Shown: positions 7,371 to 14,863 of the stretch, one piece after another
How the letters are laid out: each line of letters starts with the position of its first letter
Position numbering within the stretch: position 1 is the first letter of the stretch
IMG/VR virus record: IMGVR_UViG_3300010938_000056
Coordinates: 1 to 50,520 of that record
Strand: one strand, 5' to 3'
From: a virus
DNA length: 50,520 nucleotides
Position numbers and translations under genes: made by a program
The notes under the pieces: generated by a model
Told to the model about the DNA's origin: nothing
Seen by the model: the letters and a program-made list of their open reading frames with translations, nothing else
The model's database searches: none

Positions 7371-9682
7371 GTCGATGCGTGAAGTACGTGATTGATGATG
7401 GAACAGCCAGCTCTGTTAAGCAAGCTGTTGCAATTTGCTATAGCTTGTGGGATAAAAGAAACGTGAGTGGAGCTATGGACAAGAGAATAACAAAAAATGA
7501 CTATATTGTGTGCTCTTCTAACGCAGAAGTTGCAAGCGGAGAGAAGGGCGATGAGATTGTGATTGTTGCATATACTGGTACTCAGATGAGGCCAATGGCT
7601 TATTCTGAGAATGTTGTTGTTGATCTGAGTGGAGCTGGATTTAGTAAGTCAGTTATTCCGATCATCATTGATCATGACACAAAATTGAGATTTGGGCATT
7701 CAACTGAAAAATATATTCTAAAGGCTGGAGAATCTGTGAAGATTGGGAGTAAAGAGTATCATGGTCCTGCTATTGTGATTAAGGCAGTTAAATCTTCAAA
7801 TATGGGTGTGGCTAAAGGTGTGTTAGATGATATTAAAAATGGATTCCCATTCCAAGCGTCGATAGGTGCTTCAGTAGAAGATTATCAATATTTAGAGGAA
7901 GAAGAAACTAAAGAAATAAACGGAGCAATCTTCAAAGGGCCATTGTATTGGATTAAGAATAGTGTGATTCGTGAAGTTAGTCTGACTGTGCTTGGTGCAG
8001 ATTCCAACACAAACGTAAGCATTGCAGCAATGCAAAGAGGTGCCAAGATGACGTTTAATGAATGGCTGAAGAGTGTAGGCATTAACGCAGATACTTTGGA
8101 TGAGGCTGGTAAGAATCAGCTAAAGGCTGCATACGATGCCTATACTGAACTCATTTTGAACGATGTTGGTTCTGGTGGTAATACTAGAACTGGCAATCAA
8201 AGTGATGTGAAATCTACTGATGATGTGCTGAAGGAAGAAATCGCTCGTATTGAGGCAATCAATGCGACTGCTGATGAATTTTCTGATTCGATCAAAAGTT
8301 TGGAAGTTGAGATTGATGGTAAGACGAAGAAATTCACGTTGAATTCCTTCAAAGCTCATGCCATCAAGAATAAGTGGTCTCCAGAAAAATTTGAATTGGA
8401 GTGTCGAAGGGCGATGTATCCGCAAATGAATGGTCCAGCTATTCACGTGAAACCTGAAGTGAATTATGATGAATTCTCTGTTAAAGCAGTTGAATGCGCA
8501 ATCTTGCGTTCAAGTGGTGTGCCTGCTCGTGCAAAAAATCGCTCTACAGGCAAGGAGTTTGGTTATGAATTGATGTATGATGAGAAGGTTATTGAAGCTT
8601 CGTATAGCAAGAAGTATAATGTGAATAATAGTCTGGATAACTTGTGCCGAATGCAGATCATGGCTGTTGGTAAGCATCCAATTAGCTTTGATCCGAAGGA
8701 ATTGTTTGCACAAGCCCATGAATCTTGGTTTATGGTGAAAGCTGGAAGTGCTGCCAGTACTTTCAGTCTGACAAATATTCTTGAAAATGTGATGTATAAG
8801 GCTGCTTTGGCATCGTTTGAAGCTGCCGAAACAACGTGGCAAAATATTTGTGCAACCAGGTCTTTGAATGACTTTAGGCCGCACAATCTATATCGACTCA
8901 CGTTGAATGGGTCGTTTAAGAAGGTTGGTCCTGATGGTGAATTGAAGCATGTCACGATGAGTGATGAGAAATTCACCATTCAGGCTGATACCTATGGTGC
9001 GATGATTGCAATTGATCGTCGTACTCAAATTGATGATGATCTAGGGCTTGTTGTTCAACGAGCACGTGAAATTGGCTCTCTAGCTGCTTTGCGATTGGAA
9101 GAGGCTGTGTATGTTACGCTTCTTAGCAATCCTGGTAGCTTCTATAGTGCTGGTAATAATAATCTGATTAGCGGTAGCACTAGTGCGTTGTCTATTGGAG
9201 CTTTGGAAATTGCTCGTAAAAAGTTCCGTGATCAAGTTATCAACGGAAAACCTATCAATGTGACGCCTTCTATTTTGCTCGTTGGTACGAGTCTTGAGAA
9301 TATTGCTGTTAAGCTGTGGAGTCAAGATCGTTATGAAATTGCTGGTACATCTAGCAGTGTGACAAGGGAGTTTGTGAACAATCAGTTTGTTGGTCTGTAT
9401 CGTCCAGTTATTTCGCCTTATCTGAATAACACTAGTATCACTGATCAAGACGGTAAGCCAATTACCGGACAGTCTGATACTCAGTGGTATTTGTTTGCGA
9501 ATCCAGGTGCTCCTCAAGGAAGTGCGTTGGTTGTTGGTTTCCTTAATGGGAGAACAACTCCGTTCTTCGATGAAGCAGAAACTAGCTTTAGTGTTCCAGG
9601 TGGTATTCAGATGCGTAGCTATTATGATTTTGGTGTTGCTATGCATGTTCCGCAGATGTCACTTAAGTCAACTGGTGCTTAA
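7328..9682 (+). CDS. Prohead protease fused to major capsid protein
   Basis: The 784-residue product joins two functions normally carried by separate genes. Residues 1-40 match the short F-I-S-R-C...Q-A-V-A-I-C module that often precedes prohead proteases. Residues 50-240 form the protease, with candidate His116 (I-D-H-D) and Ser178 (Q-A-S-I-G). The capsid part begins near Met241. It has a helical, charged scaffold-like segment (about 241-380) and then a Mu gpT/HK97-like shell domain, including L-G-L-V-V-Q-R-A-R-E-I-G-S-L-A-A and a P-G-A-P-Q strand near the end. Autocleavage during maturation would separate them. ATG 7328 lies behind GGGAG inside the portal gene. Confidence 0.85.
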   Translation: MPTPKKGESKDEFISRCVKYVIDDGTASSVKQAVAICYSLWDKRNVSGAMDKRITKNDYIVCSSNAEVASGEKGDEIVIVAYTGTQMRPMAYSENVVVDLSGAGFSKSVIPIIIDHDTKLRFGHSTEKYILKAGESVKIGSKEYHGPAIVIKAVKSSNMGVAKGVLDDIKNGFPFQASIGASVEDYQYLEEEETKEINGAIFKGPLYWIKNSVIREVSLTVLGADSNTNVSIAAMQRGAKMTFNEWLKSVGINADTLDEAGKNQLKAAYDAYTELILNDVGSGGNTRTGNQSDVKSTDDVLKEEIARIEAINATADEFSDSIKSLEVEIDGKTKKFTLNSFKAHAIKNKWSPEKFELECRRAMYPQMNGPAIHVKPEVNYDEFSVKAVECAILRSSGVPARAKNRSTGKEFGYELMYDEKVIEASYSKKYNVNNSLDNLCRMQIMAVGKHPISFDPKELFAQAHESWFMVKAGSAASTFSLTNILENVMYKAALASFEAAETTWQNICATRSLNDFRPHNLYRLTLNGSFKKVGPDGELKHVTMSDEKFTIQADTYGAMIAIDRRTQIDDDLGLVVQRAREIGSLAALRLEEAVYVTLLSNPGSFYSAGNNNLISGSTSALSIGALEIARKKFRDQVINGKPINVTPSILLVGTSLENIAVKLWSQDRYEIAGTSSSVTREFVNNQFVGLYRPVISPYLNNTSITDQDGKPITGQSDTQWYLFANPGAPQGSALVVGFLNGRTTPFFDEAETSFSVPGGIQMRSYYDFGVAMHVPQMSLKSTGA

Positions 9683-9699
9683 TAGTTAAGGAAGTGACG

Positions 9700-9978
9700 A
9701 TGCTTTTCGACTTGATTAAAAACATTGCTGCTGGAAATGAAGGCAGTGATGGTTTTATCGCTGTGCATGAAGACGTACTGAAAGCGATGGTCTTGATTAA
9801 GAAGAAGAAAGAGTTGAAAGTTGATATAAAGGCTAAGGATTTAGGTGGTGCTTTGTATCAGATCAATGTGAAAGCACTATGTGAGATTGCTAAGGCTGTA
9901 AATGATGATGATCGAAATCTTTTTGAATCTATTAGTTTAGTTGGTTTGAATGATCTGATCAAATCAAAAGAGCAATAA
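9700..9978 (+). CDS. Hypothetical head-region protein
   Basis: This 92-residue product is not recognised. ATG 9700 is seven bases after AAGGA; a GTG two codons earlier is less well placed. It is charged, with a K-K-K-K-E-L-K-V-D-I-K run and an N-terminal amphipathic helix. It lies directly between the capsid and the decoration protein genes, with 17 and 16 bp spacers, so it is probably co-expressed with head proteins. Confidence 0.7.
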   Translation: MLFDLIKNIAAGNEGSDGFIAVHEDVLKAMVLIKKKKELKVDIKAKDLGGALYQINVKALCEIAKAVNDDDRNLFESISLVGLNDLIKSKEQ

Positions 9979-9994
9979 ACGATAGGAGGATAAA

Positions 9995-10363
9995 ATGCCA
10001 AAAGCCACTTTTTTCCATGGTTATCAGGAACGTATTGATTACACGCCATCTAGTGATGTGCAAAGTGGTGATGTGGTCGTTATTGGGGGTGAAATTGGGG
10101 TTGTAACTGACCCGCAAGGAATTAAAGCTGGGAAGCTTGGAAGTGTTGCGGTTACTGGTATTTTTGATTTGGTGAAAGACGCTGCAACGACATTTAATGT
10201 TGGTACAAAGGTTTTTTGGGATACTGTGAATAAAAAGGCAGTTACTACTGCTGGTGCAAATATCGTGTATGCCGGATATTGCCAGTATGCTGCTGCAAAT
10301 GGTGATCCAACAGTTAAAACTTATATTAACAAGCTGAATCCAAATACACTCTCTAGCGTGTAA
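9995..10363 (+). CDS. DUF2190-type capsid decoration protein
   Basis: The 122-residue product starts at ATG 9995 behind AGGAGG. It has the DUF2190 outline: an early S-G-D-V-V-V-I-G-G strand, G-V-V-T-D, G-I-F-D-L-x-K, then G-T-K-V-F-W-D and a Y-A-G-Y strand. Proteins of this family usually follow the major capsid gene and act as trimeric cement or decoration proteins on the shell. Length and position both fit. Confidence 0.82.
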   Translation: MPKATFFHGYQERIDYTPSSDVQSGDVVVIGGEIGVVTDPQGIKAGKLGSVAVTGIFDLVKDAATTFNVGTKVFWDTVNKKAVTTAGANIVYAGYCQYAAANGDPTVKTYINKLNPNTLSSV

Positions 10364-10369
10364 TGAAAC

Positions 10370-10738
10370 ATGTACAACTTTAGATCTAGAATGAAGCATA
10401 TCGGCTCAGTGATGAGTCAAGTTAATAGTGAAATTATCTACTATGAAAGGAATGATATAAAGAAAGTGATTAGGGCATCTCCTGTGAGTGTAAATGCAAG
10501 TGAATTATCTCCAGGAGATAGTTCAATCACAATGGTTGAATTATTTGGTTTCGGTGTGAATAGAAGTGAACTTGGTCCATTGTATCCACCTAGGCACGGA
10601 GATGTAATAACTAGGCAGGATGGGAGTATGTATCGAGTAAGTAATCCGGTGGGCTACTCAACAATCTATCTCCATACCGATGCAGATAGAGATAGATTGG
10701 TAGTATTTGCGTCATTAGTCCAAACCAAGGACGCATAA
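10370..10738 (+). CDS. Probable head-tail connector/joining protein
   Basis: This 122-residue product follows the decoration gene by 6 bp and precedes a tail-terminator-like gene by 1 bp, the place where lambda-type phages carry head completion and joining proteins. It shows a beta-rich C-terminal half with R-H-G-D-V-I-T-R-Q-D-G-S-M-Y-R-V, a pattern common in gpFII-like joiners. The start at ATG 10370 has no clear ribosome binding site and may rely on coupling. The family assignment is by context and outline only. Confidence 0.6.
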   Translation: MYNFRSRMKHIGSVMSQVNSEIIYYERNDIKKVIRASPVSVNASELSPGDSSITMVELFGFGVNRSELGPLYPPRHGDVITRQDGSMYRVSNPVGYSTIYLHTDADRDRLVVFASLVQTKDA

Positions 10739-10739
10739 T

Positions 10740-11219
10740 ATGAGCAGGCTTATCTTCTCCAGAGATATGGTTTATGAGGCTATTCATAGGAATAGAAAAT
10801 TATTGCCAATACAAGAGTTCAAATTGCAAAAGACTTGGTTGCCTTGGAGGGAATTGTGTGAAATATATGCTGAACCAGCAGGTGCAGTATTTGTAAGCTG
10901 TGGTGCTGCTGGTGATGCATTGACATATACACGACATGGATCATTTGTTCAAGACGTACCAGTTGATATTAGTTTTAGGGTTGGAATTAAAAATTTCAAC
11001 GATATAGAAGAAGTGGACAAATATGTGCATTTCCTAGAGAAGCTCTGGTGGCTTTGTGGGAATGCACCAAGGTTATTAAATGTGCTAGATTATGGTCCAA
11101 CAAGGATTGAACCGTTAAAAGACCCACAAGGAACGCCAACTAGTTATACGCTTCAGAAAGAAGCAAATGTGTTTGAATCATATTTCACAGTCCACTACAG
11201 AACAATAATGGGAGAATAA
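10740..11219 (+). CDS. Probable tail terminator/completion protein
   Basis: The 159-residue product has a central V-D-I-S-F-R-V-G-I strand followed by a long helix and a W-W-L-C segment, resembling small alpha/beta tail-terminator proteins (lambda gpU/gpZ position). It sits between the joiner and the tail tube gene. These proteins cap the tail tube and attach it to the head. The assignment rests on gene order and secondary structure, not on a diagnostic motif. Confidence 0.58.
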   Translation: MSRLIFSRDMVYEAIHRNRKLLPIQEFKLQKTWLPWRELCEIYAEPAGAVFVSCGAAGDALTYTRHGSFVQDVPVDISFRVGIKNFNDIEEVDKYVHFLEKLWWLCGNAPRLLNVLDYGPTRIEPLKDPQGTPTSYTLQKEANVFESYFTVHYRTIMGE

Positions 11220-11220
11220 C

Positions 11221-11715
11221 ATGAGTGATACTTTTAGCCCGCGTACCGGGTTTGCAATGAAATTGTATTATGCCACTGGGAATATGAGTAGTCCCACGTG
11301 GAATGAAGTTGGTGCCGTTGGTGATGTGAATATTTCTAGTCTTTCCAGAGGAATGGCAGAGTTAAAACGACGTGGTAGTTACTACACGAAGAACTTGCCT
11401 ACGTTGTTTGAATCAATCACAGTTGAATTCACAATTCCGTTTGGTGTTAGTCAAACTGCTTATGACCAAATTCGTGCAGATTTCTTTAGTGGAACTGCTC
11501 GATTGTGGGCAGTTATGAGTGGTAATATTACAGTTAGTGGTGTGCAGGGACTTGTATTGCCTGCTCTTGTCACTCAATTTCCTTGGGATCAACCATTGGA
11601 AGATGTGAGTAATCATAATATTCAGCTATCGGTTGCATATCTGGAAAACAGCTCAGGTCAAGAACTTGACCCGTATTGGTTAGTTGTTGGCTCTAGCACA
11701 ACTACTACAACATAA
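11221..11715 (+). CDS. Major tail (tube) protein
   Basis: The 164-residue product starts with S-P-R-T-G-F-A-M-K-L-Y-Y and has the strand pattern of siphovirus tube proteins (gpV-like): an N-terminal strand, V-G-A-V-G-D-V-N-I-S-S-L-S-R, S-I-T-V-E-F-T-I, and a late L-E-D-V-S-N-H-N-I-Q-L-S-V. It would polymerise as hexameric rings around the tape measure. The last residues are a run of Thr, echoing the Thr-rich linkers of the large protein at 20079. The ribosome binding site is GGGAG. Confidence 0.75.
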   Translation: MSDTFSPRTGFAMKLYYATGNMSSPTWNEVGAVGDVNISSLSRGMAELKRRGSYYTKNLPTLFESITVEFTIPFGVSQTAYDQIRADFFSGTARLWAVMSGNITVSGVQGLVLPALVTQFPWDQPLEDVSNHNIQLSVAYLENSSGQELDPYWLVVGSSTTTTT

Positions 11716-11727
11716 TGAGGCATTGAA

Positions 11728-12012
11728 ATGATCGTCTATGCGACTTTCAAAGCAATAACGGTTGGTGAATTGGTTGATCTGTGTAGGAAAAAGAGGGATC
11801 ATCCGTTGAGTGCTAGTTATTTGATTGGTTGTGCTGCTCTGCCTTATGACAAAACAGTATATATTGATGAAGAAGCTTATAGGGCTTTGATCTCTGAGGA
11901 AAAAGCTATTGTCAAGAATAAGATTGACAAGGTTGTGATAAACGATATCGACACGGGAGAACCCACAGAGGTGAACGCAGTTGTAAAAGTAGTTGAATAT
12001 CTTGATGGATGA
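11728..12012 (+). CDS. Hypothetical tail-region protein
   Basis: This 94-residue product has no recognised family. ATG 11728 is preceded by GAGGC. It is mixed alpha/beta and ends with acidic and hydrophobic strands. The stop codon overlaps the next start (ATGA at 12009), suggesting translational coupling with the membrane peptidase gene. Confidence 0.68.
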   Translation: MIVYATFKAITVGELVDLCRKKRDHPLSASYLIGCAALPYDKTVYIDEEAYRALISEEKAIVKNKIDKVVINDIDTGEPTEVNAVVKVVEYLDG

Positions 12013-12710
12013 AAGGTAAAGCCATGAACAGAAAAGAGGTGTTATTTATAGTTAGTCTTATTGGTGTGGTTCTATATTATGCCGTTGTCGGTACCAATGA
12101 AAAGAACAGCGATGTTCAAAATCAAGTGCAGGAATCTGCGAAGGTTAAGGTGGTGAGAAAAGATTTGTATGTGTTAAATTCTGATATGTTGGATTTTCCT
12201 CCAGAAGTTAGAGCGTGGTATAGAAATCCTGATGGTAGTTGTGTGCAGTGCAGCATAGGAATGTGTGGTGTTTGGCAAAATACTTTGGAGGCATCTACTT
12301 TACTATGGGATAGTCCTTACGGAAGTCGAGTAAGAGGGGGTAGTGGTCCAAGTAGAGTAGCAAATTATAGTAAGGAACGTGGACTACCCATCTACAACAT
12401 AACTGGTGAAGGGACATTGGATTGGATGAAATGGGCTATTAGAAATGGCAGGATGGTTGCTATCGGTGCTGGAGTTGCTCATTTTCAAACATTAGTTTGG
12501 ATTAGCAACGATCCCTCCGATAAGAAACCATTCAAAGTGTGTAATAACAATAGCCCTACTAGAATTGATGAATATGATTTTAATTCTTTTATGAGACTGC
12601 ATCTATCTAGTGGAAGATGGGTAGTTATTATCAAATCGCCCTCACCACCTGCTATGCCAAAAAATTATGATGAGTGGGTGGTGTACAACAGGTTTGGAGG
12701 AGACCTATGA
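12009..12710 (+). CDS. Membrane-anchored C39-like cysteine peptidase (predicted)
   Basis: The 233-residue product has one N-terminal transmembrane helix (about 10-28) and a C-terminal domain that reads like a papain-fold C39-type peptidase. The candidate nucleophile is in the cluster C78/C81/C86, followed by a helix (G-V-W-Q-N-T-L-E-A). The candidate His is H158 in G-V-A-H-F-Q-T-L-V-W, and the third member is in N179-N181. The catalytic domain would face outside the cytoplasm. It lies in the tail operon, overlapping the secreted thioredoxin-like gene by 4 bp. ATG 12009 overlaps the upstream stop; ATG 12024 has a weak AAAGG. Roles in DNA entry, superinfection exclusion or wall/protein cleavage are all possible. 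Confidence 0.55.
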   Translation: MKGKAMNRKEVLFIVSLIGVVLYYAVVGTNEKNSDVQNQVQESAKVKVVRKDLYVLNSDMLDFPPEVRAWYRNPDGSCVQCSIGMCGVWQNTLEASTLLWDSPYGSRVRGGSGPSRVANYSKERGLPIYNITGEGTLDWMKWAIRNGRMVAIGAGVAHFQTLVWISNDPSDKKPFKVCNNNSPTRIDEYDFNSFMRLHLSSGRWVVIIKSPSPPAMPKNYDEWVVYNRFGGDL

Positions 12711-13702
12711 GTGCTAAAACGATTAAGATTCTGATGACTTATGTCATAACAACCTGTATGTTGTATATGCAACCTCTATTTGCACAAATGCCTGAAGTTG
12801 ATGCAAATGAGGTTGCCCGTCTTGGAAATATGGTGCAAAGTATTGACAAATTTGGAAAAAGCAATACGGAAGTTGACGATCTGTATGTGTTGGCGATGTC
12901 AACGCCAGAAAATGACAATGATCGTTGGTATGTGACGTTGATTATTAAGAATGGCTGTGTTCATTGTAAAAAGCTGCTAGCAGATTTTGAGAAATTGCCT
13001 CTAGCAGCGTTAATTAACGAAACTAAAGGCCCTGACGGAAAGACATATAAGCCTTGGGCGCATTTTAATATTTATAATGTGGACGATGGGAGTCAGAGTT
13101 GGAGAATTCGTGCCTATCGTATATATGAATATCCAACGATTGTGATTCAACCTCCAAGAAGCGGTAAATATGGTGATCCACGTAATGTTGTATGGCAGCA
13201 AAGTGGGTATGATGGTAATCCAAATAAGTTGATGGAGCGTATTCAAAATGGTGTGAAGAATTATTTGAAGCTTATCGCCGAAGCTAATCGAGCAAAAAAT
13301 AAGGTTGGTGAATATGGTGTTCGCCCTTTTCTGGTGAGTTTGGTGGGATATTCCCAAGAAGGAGATTTAGATATTGGGAACCCTCCGTTTCCAATAATCA
13401 ATCCGAGCGACCAAGTACAGCTTCAACCGAAAATAGTCGAGTGGCCACCGAGCCAAAATCAGAATCAAAATCAGAACCAAAATCAACCACAAGTAAGCCT
13501 ATCCCAAGTAGTAGTCCTATTGATTCAAGCAGTGATCGCAATTCTGAACTCAACAGGATTAGGGAACCTGCTTCTCCTAATTATGGTTATATATTGGACC
13601 TTAGAAAGGATCGCACCCCTAACACCAAACCAGATAGACGACAAGATTGTAGCTGTCCTAAAGGAGGCACTGGAAAAGAAAGATCAGTCTGGGAAATCCT
13701 AA
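12707..13702 (+). CDS. Secreted thioredoxin-like protein with C-terminal membrane segment
   Basis: The 331-residue product starts at ATG 12707 behind GGAGGAG. Residues 1-27 look like a Sec signal peptide ending L-F-A-Q. The thioredoxin fold follows, with W-Y-V...C84-V-H-C87, a conserved K-K after it, and a cis-proline position in E-Y-P-T (P143). Then come a Pro/Gln/Asn-rich linker with a Q-N repeat, a hydrophobic segment (about 260-295) and a charged tail. It would act in the periplasm or outside as a thiol-disulfide enzyme. A perfect C-CCT-TTT slippery heptamer (13324-13330) offers a second, -1 frame C-terminus. Confidence 0.72.
   Translation: MSAKTIKILMTYVITTCMLYMQPLFAQMPEVDANEVARLGNMVQSIDKFGKSNTEVDDLYVLAMSTPENDNDRWYVTLIIKNGCVHCKKLLADFEKLPLAALINETKGPDGKTYKPWAHFNIYNVDDGSQSWRIRAYRIYEYPTIVIQPPRSGKYGDPRNVVWQQSGYDGNPNKLMERIQNGVKNYLKLIAEANRAKNKVGEYGVRPFLVSLVGYSQEGDLDIGNPPFPIINPSDQVQLQPKIVEWPPSQNQNQNQNQNQPQVSLSQVVVLLIQAVIAILNSTGLGNLLLLIMVIYWTLERIAPLTPNQIDDKIVAVLKEALEKKDQSGKS
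13324..13330 (+). other. Candidate -1 ribosomal frameshift site C CCT TTT
   Basis: The heptamer fits X-XXY-YYZ exactly in the phase of the thioredoxin-like frame. The last -1 frame stop is at 13309-13311, and from there the -1 frame stays open to 13845. A small hairpin, TGGGA-TAT-TCCCA (13344-13356), lies 13 nt downstream. Confidence 0.5.
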
Positions 13703-13845
13703 AGGAAGTAGCAAAAGTATTGTGGTGGTATTTCACAGCACCAATACAAATCATGAAATTGATTGAAAACATGATGACGATCATTTTGACGTGTTTCATT
13801 GTGTGGATGATGGTCAAAATAGTTTTGGCAATCACAAAAAGATAA
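13330..13845 (+). CDS. -1 frame extension of the thioredoxin-like protein, membrane-anchored tail
   Basis: This frame is open for 534 nt and overlaps the thioredoxin-like gene out of frame for most of its length. It encodes a Pro/Ser/Lys-rich low-complexity stretch, then W-W-Y-F-T and a clear C-terminal transmembrane helix (I-I-L-T-C-F-I-V-W-M-M-V). The final 143 bp lie beyond the thioredoxin stop. GTG 13441 has no ribosome binding site and no other start is better, so expression by -1 frameshift at 13324-13330 is the simplest reading. That would give a 379-residue fusion. An independent internal start cannot be excluded. Confidence 0.5.
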   Translation, partial: SGEFGGIFPRRRFRYWEPSVSNNQSERPSTASTENSRVATEPKSESKSEPKSTTSKPIPSSSPIDSSSDRNSELNRIREPASPNYGYILDLRKDRTPNTKPDRRQDCSCPKGGTGKERSVWEILKEVAKVLWWYFTAPIQIMKLIENMMTIILTCFIVWMMVKIVLAITKR

Positions 13846-13884
13846 TTGAAAGGGAAGTAAAATGAAGAATTGCGTGATGTAATT

Positions 13885-13893
13885 TGTTATAAT
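13885..13893 (+). promoter_or_regulatory. Extended -10 promoter (TG-T-TATAAT)
   Basis: A consensus TATAAT (13888-13893) is preceded by TG at the extended -10 spacing. No good -35 is seen at 17 bp. The predicted start is near 13900, so the first product is the short structured RNA ending at 13975. Confidence 0.6.
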
Positions 13894-13897
13894 GGTT

Positions 13898-13975
13898 GTC
13901 TAGGGGCTTCACTAGACCAAGGGTTAAACCGTTCGGAAGGCTTATATTCTAAAAGGATATAAGCCTTTCTTTTTA
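13898..13975 (+). ncRNA. Candidate small RNA or attenuator leader
   Basis: Between the extended -10 promoter and the tail chaperone gene lies about 75 nt with two hairpins: GTCTAG-loop-CTAGAC (13898-13917) and the terminator AAGGCTTATAT-loop-ATATAAGCCTT (13937-13967) followed by a T-rich run to 13974. The RNA would end before the ATG at 13993. It is either an independent phage small RNA or a leader where termination limits tail chaperone expression. Confidence 0.5.
13937..13975 (+). terminator. Rho-independent terminator/attenuator
   Basis: A perfect 11-bp stem, 9-nt loop and TTTCTTTTT tail lie only 18 bp upstream of the next start codon, which is an odd place unless read-through is controlled. 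Confidence 0.8.
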
Positions 13976-13992
13976 GATCAAAAGGGGATACG

Positions 13993-14544
13993 ATGACCAC
14001 TACAATGGAATTTGTTGACAGCTATGGTCGTAAGTGGGATTTGAAATTGAATATGCTCATTGCAAATAGGATTGAACGAAGTGATTATAAGAGTATTGGT
14101 ATTGATAAACCAGTAGAAATTCTTAATCTAAGTGATGACTTGTTGAGAGATATTATCACGAAGCCTAAATTGATGTTTGCGATTATCTGGACTATCGTGC
14201 AAGATCAGGTGAAGGAGAAATATATAGCTTGGCAAGCACTTTCTGATGCCGAGAAAAAATCAGCCAAATCCAAGAAATTGGATGTATGGCCTATTCCTCC
14301 AGAGAATGAAGAGGAAAGCCAAAATGAGTTTATCAGTGGAATTGATGGGAAGACAATTGACGCTGCTAGGAATGCTTTGATCGAAAGTCTTGCGGATTTT
14401 TTCCAAGAGATGAAGAGCGTTTTGTACGAGTTGAAAAATCAGATAGAGTTAGTGAGAGAATTGCTAGAGAAGCGGACTCCGAGGCTAAGGGAAAAGATGC
14501 GGGAAGAGATGGAGAGAGAACTGGACAAGTTTCTGCAAACCTAA
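13993..14544 (+). CDS. Tail assembly chaperone (gpG-like)
   Basis: The 183-residue product starts at ATG 13993 behind AAAGGGG. An N-terminal alpha/beta part is followed by a Lys/Glu-rich helical C-terminus. It stands directly before the tape measure region, where siphoviruses encode G and GT chaperones that coat the tape measure during tail assembly. A perfect slippery heptamer T TTT TTC occurs in phase at 14397-14403, and the -1 frame is open from 14370 to 14855. Both unshifted and shifted products are expected. Confidence 0.75.
   Translation: MTTTMEFVDSYGRKWDLKLNMLIANRIERSDYKSIGIDKPVEILNLSDDLLRDIITKPKLMFAIIWTIVQDQVKEKYIAWQALSDAEKKSAKSKKLDVWPIPPENEEESQNEFISGIDGKTIDAARNALIESLADFFQEMKSVLYELKNQIELVRELLEKRTPRLREKMREEMERELDKFLQT
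14397..14403 (+). other. -1 programmed ribosomal frameshift site T TTT TTC
   Basis: Codons GAT TTT TTC can slip to TTT TTT C. The -1 frame has stops up to 14367-14369 and none after that until 14855. This is the classic arrangement of the lambda G/GT chaperone pair. Confidence 0.7.
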
Positions 14545-14855
14545 GAAGAACGTGGAACACTGTATATTATATGTGCGGTCAAGTTGGATTGTCATTAGAA
14601 GATATGTGGAAAATGAGCTTAAGACAGTTGGTGTTTTATTGGGATGGTAGAATGAGTTGCATGTGGGACCACACAGCATCAGTTAATCATAGTTTATGGT
14701 CTTTGACCAAATTAGTGCACGATATGTTTAGTAAAAGAAAAATGCCAAAATTGGACATATCTGATTTTCATCCAATGCTTGAAAAGAAGAAACGAGGTAT
14801 CTCGATTGACGCGAAGAATATCGGGAAGCTGAAGAGTATCTTTAACATAAAGTGA
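14403..14855 (+). CDS. Tail chaperone frameshift extension (gpT-like)
   Basis: The -1 frame encodes a charged linker and then a compact domain with F-Y-W-D-G-R-M-S and W-D-H-T-A-S-V-N-H-S-L-W. The ATG at 14571 inside it has no ribosome binding site, supporting expression as a G-T fusion (about 287 residues, joined at 14403). The T domain of such fusions recruits tail tube subunits to the tape measure. Confidence 0.65.
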   Translation, partial: PRDEERFVRVEKSDRVSERIAREADSEAKGKDAGRDGERTGQVSANLRRTWNTVYYMCGQVGLSLEDMWKMSLRQLVFYWDGRMSCMWDHTASVNHSLWSLTKLVHDMFSKRKMPKLDISDFHPMLEKKKRGISIDAKNIGKLKSIFNIK

Positions 14856-14863
14856 GGTGATTT

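Noticed and set aside
9080-9646. 188-codon minus-strand frame inside the capsid gene
   Set aside because: Antisense shadow of a well-supported gene; low-complexity Thr/Asn/Ile-rich product.
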